Positions 61,181-64,000 of a stretch of DNA of 64,000 nt are shown piece by piece. Under the pieces are notes generated by a model. It had not been told where the DNA came from, did not search any database, and was given only the letters and a program-made list of their open reading frames with translations. How positions within the stretch are numbered: the stretch's first letter is position 1; every line of letters starts with the position of its first letter. The stretch comes from Streptomyces sp. P9-A4. Its GTDB lineage: Bacteria > Actinomycetota > Actinomycetes > Streptomycetales > Streptomycetaceae. The stretch lies in NCBI RefSeq assembly GCF_036634195.1, contig NZ_JAZIFY010000002.1, forward strand, positions 62,001 through 126,000, given 5' to 3'. A program made the position numbers and the translations under genes.

Positions 61181-61606
61181 TCAGAGTCTCCGGAGTCCGT
61201 CACGGACGGCGGCCAGCAGGCCGCCGTCGGCGCCCCCCGCCGCCCGCGCCACGACAAGTGGCGCCCGAGCGGACAGCAGGCGCTGGCCGACGAGGTCGGC
61301 CAGCAGGATCTTGGTCACCGACACGGGGAGGTCGAGACCCGCAGCGACCTCCGCGACCGCGGCCGGCCGGCGGCAGAGTTCGAGGATCAGCCGGTGTTCC
61401 GGCTGGAGGCGCCCCGGACGCAGCGGCCGGCCGCGCTCGTCGAGGGGCTGCTCCACCGTCGTGAGGACCGTGATGAGGGTGAAGTCGTCCCGCTCGGGGG
61501 CGGTACGGCCGCGGGTGATGGTGTACGGGCGCACCATCGTGCCCGAGGCGTCCTCCTCGGACTCTTCGGTGTACTCGGTGGACCCGTACTCCCAGCCGGT
61601 GTTCAC
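61181..61606 (-). CDS. cvnC: Conservon DUF742 protein (CvnC type)
   Basis: A 141-residue DUF742 protein. It has the family start VRPYTITRGRT, LITVLTTVE and the winged-helix-like EHRLILELCRRPAAVAEVAAGLDLPVSVTKILLADL. GTG 61606 overlaps the roadblock gene stop by 4 bp. DUF742 proteins are thought to bridge the roadblock protein and the GTPase. Confidence 0.92.
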   Translation of the reverse strand: MNTGWEYGSTEYTEESEEDASGTMVRPYTITRGRTAPERDDFTLITVLTTVEQPLDERGRPLRPGRLQPEHRLILELCRRPAAVAEVAAGLDLPVSVTKILLADLVGQRLLSARAPLVVARAAGGADGGLLAAVRDGLRRL

Positions 61607-62040
61607 ACGCCCTGCCCGACCCCGGTGCCGAAGGCGTCGAACTCGGAGCGCACGGGGGTGGCGAGCTTCTGGCCGACCTGCTGGACCAGGTTGTGCATGG
61701 CGAGCGACATGACCTCGGCGTCCACCTCCTGCGAGGCGACGACGGCCAGGTGGGTGCCCTGCCCGGCCGAGATGATGAAGAGCCAGAGGTCGGCCAGCTC
61801 CACGATCACCTGGTGGACCACGCCGCCGTGGAAGAGCTGTCCGACACCACGGGCGAGGCTCTGCTGACCGGTGCAGATCGCGGCGAGGCGCTCGGCGTCG
61901 GCGCGGTCGATGGTCCGCGAGTGGCTGACGACCAGGCCGTCGTCGGAGAGCAGTACGGCGTTGCGGGTCTCGGCCACGGAGTCCACCAGGCCGTCGAGCA
62001 GCCAGTCCAGGTCCTGGTGGGTGGCGGTTGTGCGAGTCAT
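61603..62040 (-). CDS. cvnB: Conservon roadblock/LC7 protein (CvnB type)
   Basis: A 145-residue roadblock/LC7-domain protein: LDWLLDGLVDSVAETRNAVLLSDDGLVVSHS, then AERLAAICTGQQSLARG and a hydrophobic strand LWLFIISAGQG. Roadblock proteins regulate small GTPases, here CvnD. ATG 62040 overlaps the kinase gene by 4 bp. Confidence 0.93.
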   Translation of the reverse strand: MTRTTATHQDLDWLLDGLVDSVAETRNAVLLSDDGLVVSHSRTIDRADAERLAAICTGQQSLARGVGQLFHGGVVHQVIVELADLWLFIISAGQGTHLAVVASQEVDAEVMSLAMHNLVQQVGQKLATPVRSEFDAFGTGVGQGV

Positions 62041-64000
62041 GACCGTTCTTCTTCTCTCGTGGTGCGGGTGGGTGCGGGGGGCTCGGGCGCGGATCCGGGT
62101 GCGGGGAGCTGTCCGGTGTCCTGGTCCGTGTGCGTACGGGTGGCGCGCGACCGGCGCTGGAAGGCTCCGATCGTGGCGCTCGCGCGGCGCGGGACGGGCC
62201 TGAGCAGGGGGTCGTCCTGCCAGTTGAGGGGCGGTGCCGGGGTGGCCGCGGGGGCGGGAGTGGGAGCGATGCGGAGCTCGTCCACCAGGCTGGCCTGGCG
62301 CACCCGGCGCGGAAGCGGCGCGTCCGCGACCGGCGGATGCTGCTCGGGCGACCCGTAGGGGTGGTTCCCGGCGTACGAGGGGGGCGTGGGCGGCGCGTAC
62401 GCCGGGACGCCCTGCGGGAGGGCGTGCGGACCGGGCTGCGCACCGAACGGCTGCCCGGCCTGCGCCGGGGCCTGCGGGACGGCGTGCGGCGAGGGCGCGG
62501 CGTGGCGTGGCGCGGTCCGCGCCGGCGGGAAGGGCTGCGGCGCGGAGTGGTGCTCCGGCGACGGGTGGGGCAGGGCCTGCGACAGGGGCTGGGGCGCGGG
62601 CTGCGCCTGGACCTCGTCCTGGGCCTGCTGGTGGGGCCTGTTCAGAGCAGTCACATCGGCCAGCGCTCGTCCCTGTACTCGGGTGGGCAGGGCGTCGTCC
62701 CGCGTGTCCGCGGACTGCGTGGGCAGCAGCGGCGTGATCACGGGAGCGGGTTCGGAAGGGGACATGGGCATGGGCTCGGGCGCCGGCTGTCCGGGAAGCG
62801 GGGTGACGACCGCCCGGGGAGCGGGGCCCGGCACGGAGGCGTCATCGGGGACGGCCACCGGGCCGATGCCGGCCGCGTGGCCGCTCTCGGCTCCGGGTCC
62901 GGTGACCACGTACTCCTGGGGTACGAGCACGACGACCCGCGTGCCTCCGTACGCCGAGACACGGAACTCGACCCGCAGCCCGTACTGGTTCGCGAGCCGC
63001 GCGACGACGTGCAGTCCGAGCCGGATGTCGTCGCTGTGGGCGAGCAGGTCCATCCGGGCCGGCCGGACCATCAGCTCGTTGGCCTCGGCCAGCTGCTCCG
63101 CGTCCATGCCCAGGCCGCGGTCCTCGACCTCGATGGCCAGTCCGTGGCTGACCTGGGCGACCCTGATCTCGACGGGGCTGGGCGGGCGGGAGAAGACGAG
63201 CGCGTTCTCGGCGAGTTCGGCGAGGACGTGCGCGACGGGTCCGACGGCTCGCGCCGCGAGCCAGGGGCTGCCGTCGAGGTCCACCACGACGCGGCGGTAG
63301 TCCTGCACCTCGCCCTGGGCGGAGCGCAGCACGTCGAGCAGCGGGACCGGCTTGCGCCAGCGCCGGTGCGGGGCGCCGCCCGCGAGGATCACGAGGTTCT
63401 CCTCGTAGCGGCGCAGGCGCGCGGTCAGGTGGTCGAGGTCGAAGAGGCCGTCGAGGATCTCGGGGTCCTCGTGCCGGCGCTCCAGCTCGTCCAGCTTCTT
63501 GAGCTGCTGGCCGATGAGCTGCTGGGTGCGGCGGGCGATGCGCTGGAGGAGCCGTTCGAAGCCGCGGTGCTGGTCGGCCTGCCGGACGGCGGCCTCGATG
63601 GCGCTGGTGCGGGCGAGGTTGAACGCCTCTCCCAGGCGGGTCAGTTCGTCGGAGGCGCGGTCGCCCACGTCCTGCCGGACGGCCTGCGCCTCGGCCTCGA
63701 CGTCGATGCGCTCGCCCTGGCCGAGTCGTTCGACGACCTCGGGCAGCGCCTTCTCCAGGGCCTCGGCCTGCTCCTGGAGCCGGCCGATGCGCAGCCGCAG
63801 GGTGCGGGTGAGGCGCCAGGTCGTCCAGATGACCGCGATGACGGCGAGCAGGCCGATGATCGTGGTGAGCGCCATCCGGGTGAGCAGCGAGAGGACGCTG
63901 CCCTTGCCCTCCTCGACGACGAGGGCGGTGCGGTGCTGGAGGAGCTTCTCGATCTCGGGCGTCAGGGAGTCCATGGCGCCGCGCCAGCGCTGCTCGCCCG
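62037..64000 (-). CDS. cvnA: Conservon sensor histidine kinase-like protein (CvnA type), 5' end beyond window
   Basis: The C-terminal 650 or so residues of a large kinase-like protein; the frame remains open through the right edge, so the start is outside. Visible are the end of an extracellular sensing domain, a transmembrane helix (MALTTIIGLLAVIAVIWTTW), a HAMP-like coiled coil, and an ATPase domain (AHVLAELAENALVFSRPP, EVEDRGLGM, RLGLHVVARLANQYG). The 280-residue C-terminal tail is Pro/Gln/Ala-rich and disordered. No canonical phospho-accepting His is obvious, as in other CvnA proteins. It begins the cvnABCD operon. Confidence 0.93.
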   Translation of the reverse strand, partial: GEQRWRGAMDSLTPEIEKLLQHRTALVVEEGKGSVLSLLTRMALTTIIGLLAVIAVIWTTWRLTRTLRLRIGRLQEQAEALEKALPEVVERLGQGERIDVEAEAQAVRQDVGDRASDELTRLGEAFNLARTSAIEAAVRQADQHRGFERLLQRIARRTQQLIGQQLKKLDELERRHEDPEILDGLFDLDHLTARLRRYEENLVILAGGAPHRRWRKPVPLLDVLRSAQGEVQDYRRVVVDLDGSPWLAARAVGPVAHVLAELAENALVFSRPPSPVEIRVAQVSHGLAIEVEDRGLGMDAEQLAEANELMVRPARMDLLAHSDDIRLGLHVVARLANQYGLRVEFRVSAYGGTRVVVLVPQEYVVTGPGAESGHAAGIGPVAVPDDASVPGPAPRAVVTPLPGQPAPEPMPMSPSEPAPVITPLLPTQSADTRDDALPTRVQGRALADVTALNRPHQQAQDEVQAQPAPQPLSQALPHPSPEHHSAPQPFPPARTAPRHAAPSPHAVPQAPAQAGQPFGAQPGPHALPQGVPAYAPPTPPSYAGNHPYGSPEQHPPVADAPLPRRVRQASLVDELRIAPTPAPAATPAPPLNWQDDPLLRPVPRRASATIGAFQRRSRATRTHTDQDTGQLPAPGSAPEPPAPTRTTREEERS

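Overview
The window looks like chromosomal DNA of a Streptomyces or a close actinomycete. It is very G+C-rich, starts are often GTG or TTG, many genes overlap by 4 bp (ATGA/GTGA/TTGA), and the gene families are typical of the group: a conservon (cvnABCD), ectABCD, an AfsR-like ATPase, mycothiol-type enzymes and Tat-dependent secreted enzymes. All assignments come from reading the sequence; no database search was run.

Layout. 1-13.5 kb: a plus-strand block encoding a DUF4132 protein, a 1640-residue protein, a MoxR-type AAA+ ATPase, a DUF5682 protein fused to a VWA domain, and a SWIM zinc-finger protein. This resembles the E. coli yehI/L/M/P/Q set. 13.6-21.2 kb: a mycothiol-dependent-isomerase-like protein, a small membrane protein, a secreted alpha/beta-hydrolase and an AfsR/LuxR-type ATPase without a visible DNA-binding domain. 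21.2-28.4 kb: ectABCD for ectoine and hydroxyectoine, followed directly by an Ehu-type uptake system (ehuBCDA), with a good sigma-70 promoter 147 bp upstream of ectA. 28.4-35.3 kb: a SulP transporter, an orphan histidine kinase, and a small operon of polyprenyl synthase plus MpaB/Lcp-type oxygenase. 35.3-56.5 kb: a large catabolic region, mostly on the minus strand. 56.5-64 kb: an RTX-repeat protein, an RNA cyclic phosphodiesterase, a class A beta-lactamase, an orphan leader-peptide/attenuator-like locus, an FAD monooxygenase and the conservon, whose histidine kinase runs off the right edge.

The most coherent system is at 35-56 kb. One overlapping operon encodes L-fuconate dehydratase, an SDR, an aldo/keto reductase, LutA, LutB, LutC, a sugar mutarotase and a lactonase-type amidohydrolase. 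A FAH-family hydrolase lies at 55 kb. Together these fit oxidative (non-phosphorylative) L-fucose breakdown to pyruvate and L-lactate, with LutABC oxidising the lactate. The same region encodes a GH29 alpha-L-fucosidase, a PL6 polysaccharide lyase, a sugar ABC importer, and glucarate dehydratase with 5-dehydro-4-deoxyglucarate dehydratase. That suggests use of a fucosylated, uronate-containing glycan. A palindrome, ACATCSGATGT, occurs upstream of five transcription units here, including the GntR/FadR-type regulator gene itself, and is the likely operator of that regulator.

A second unusual spot is 58.9-59.15 kb: a near-consensus promoter, a perfect Shine-Dalgarno sequence, a 12-codon ORF, mutually exclusive hairpins and a predicted three-way junction, but no plus-strand gene downstream to control.
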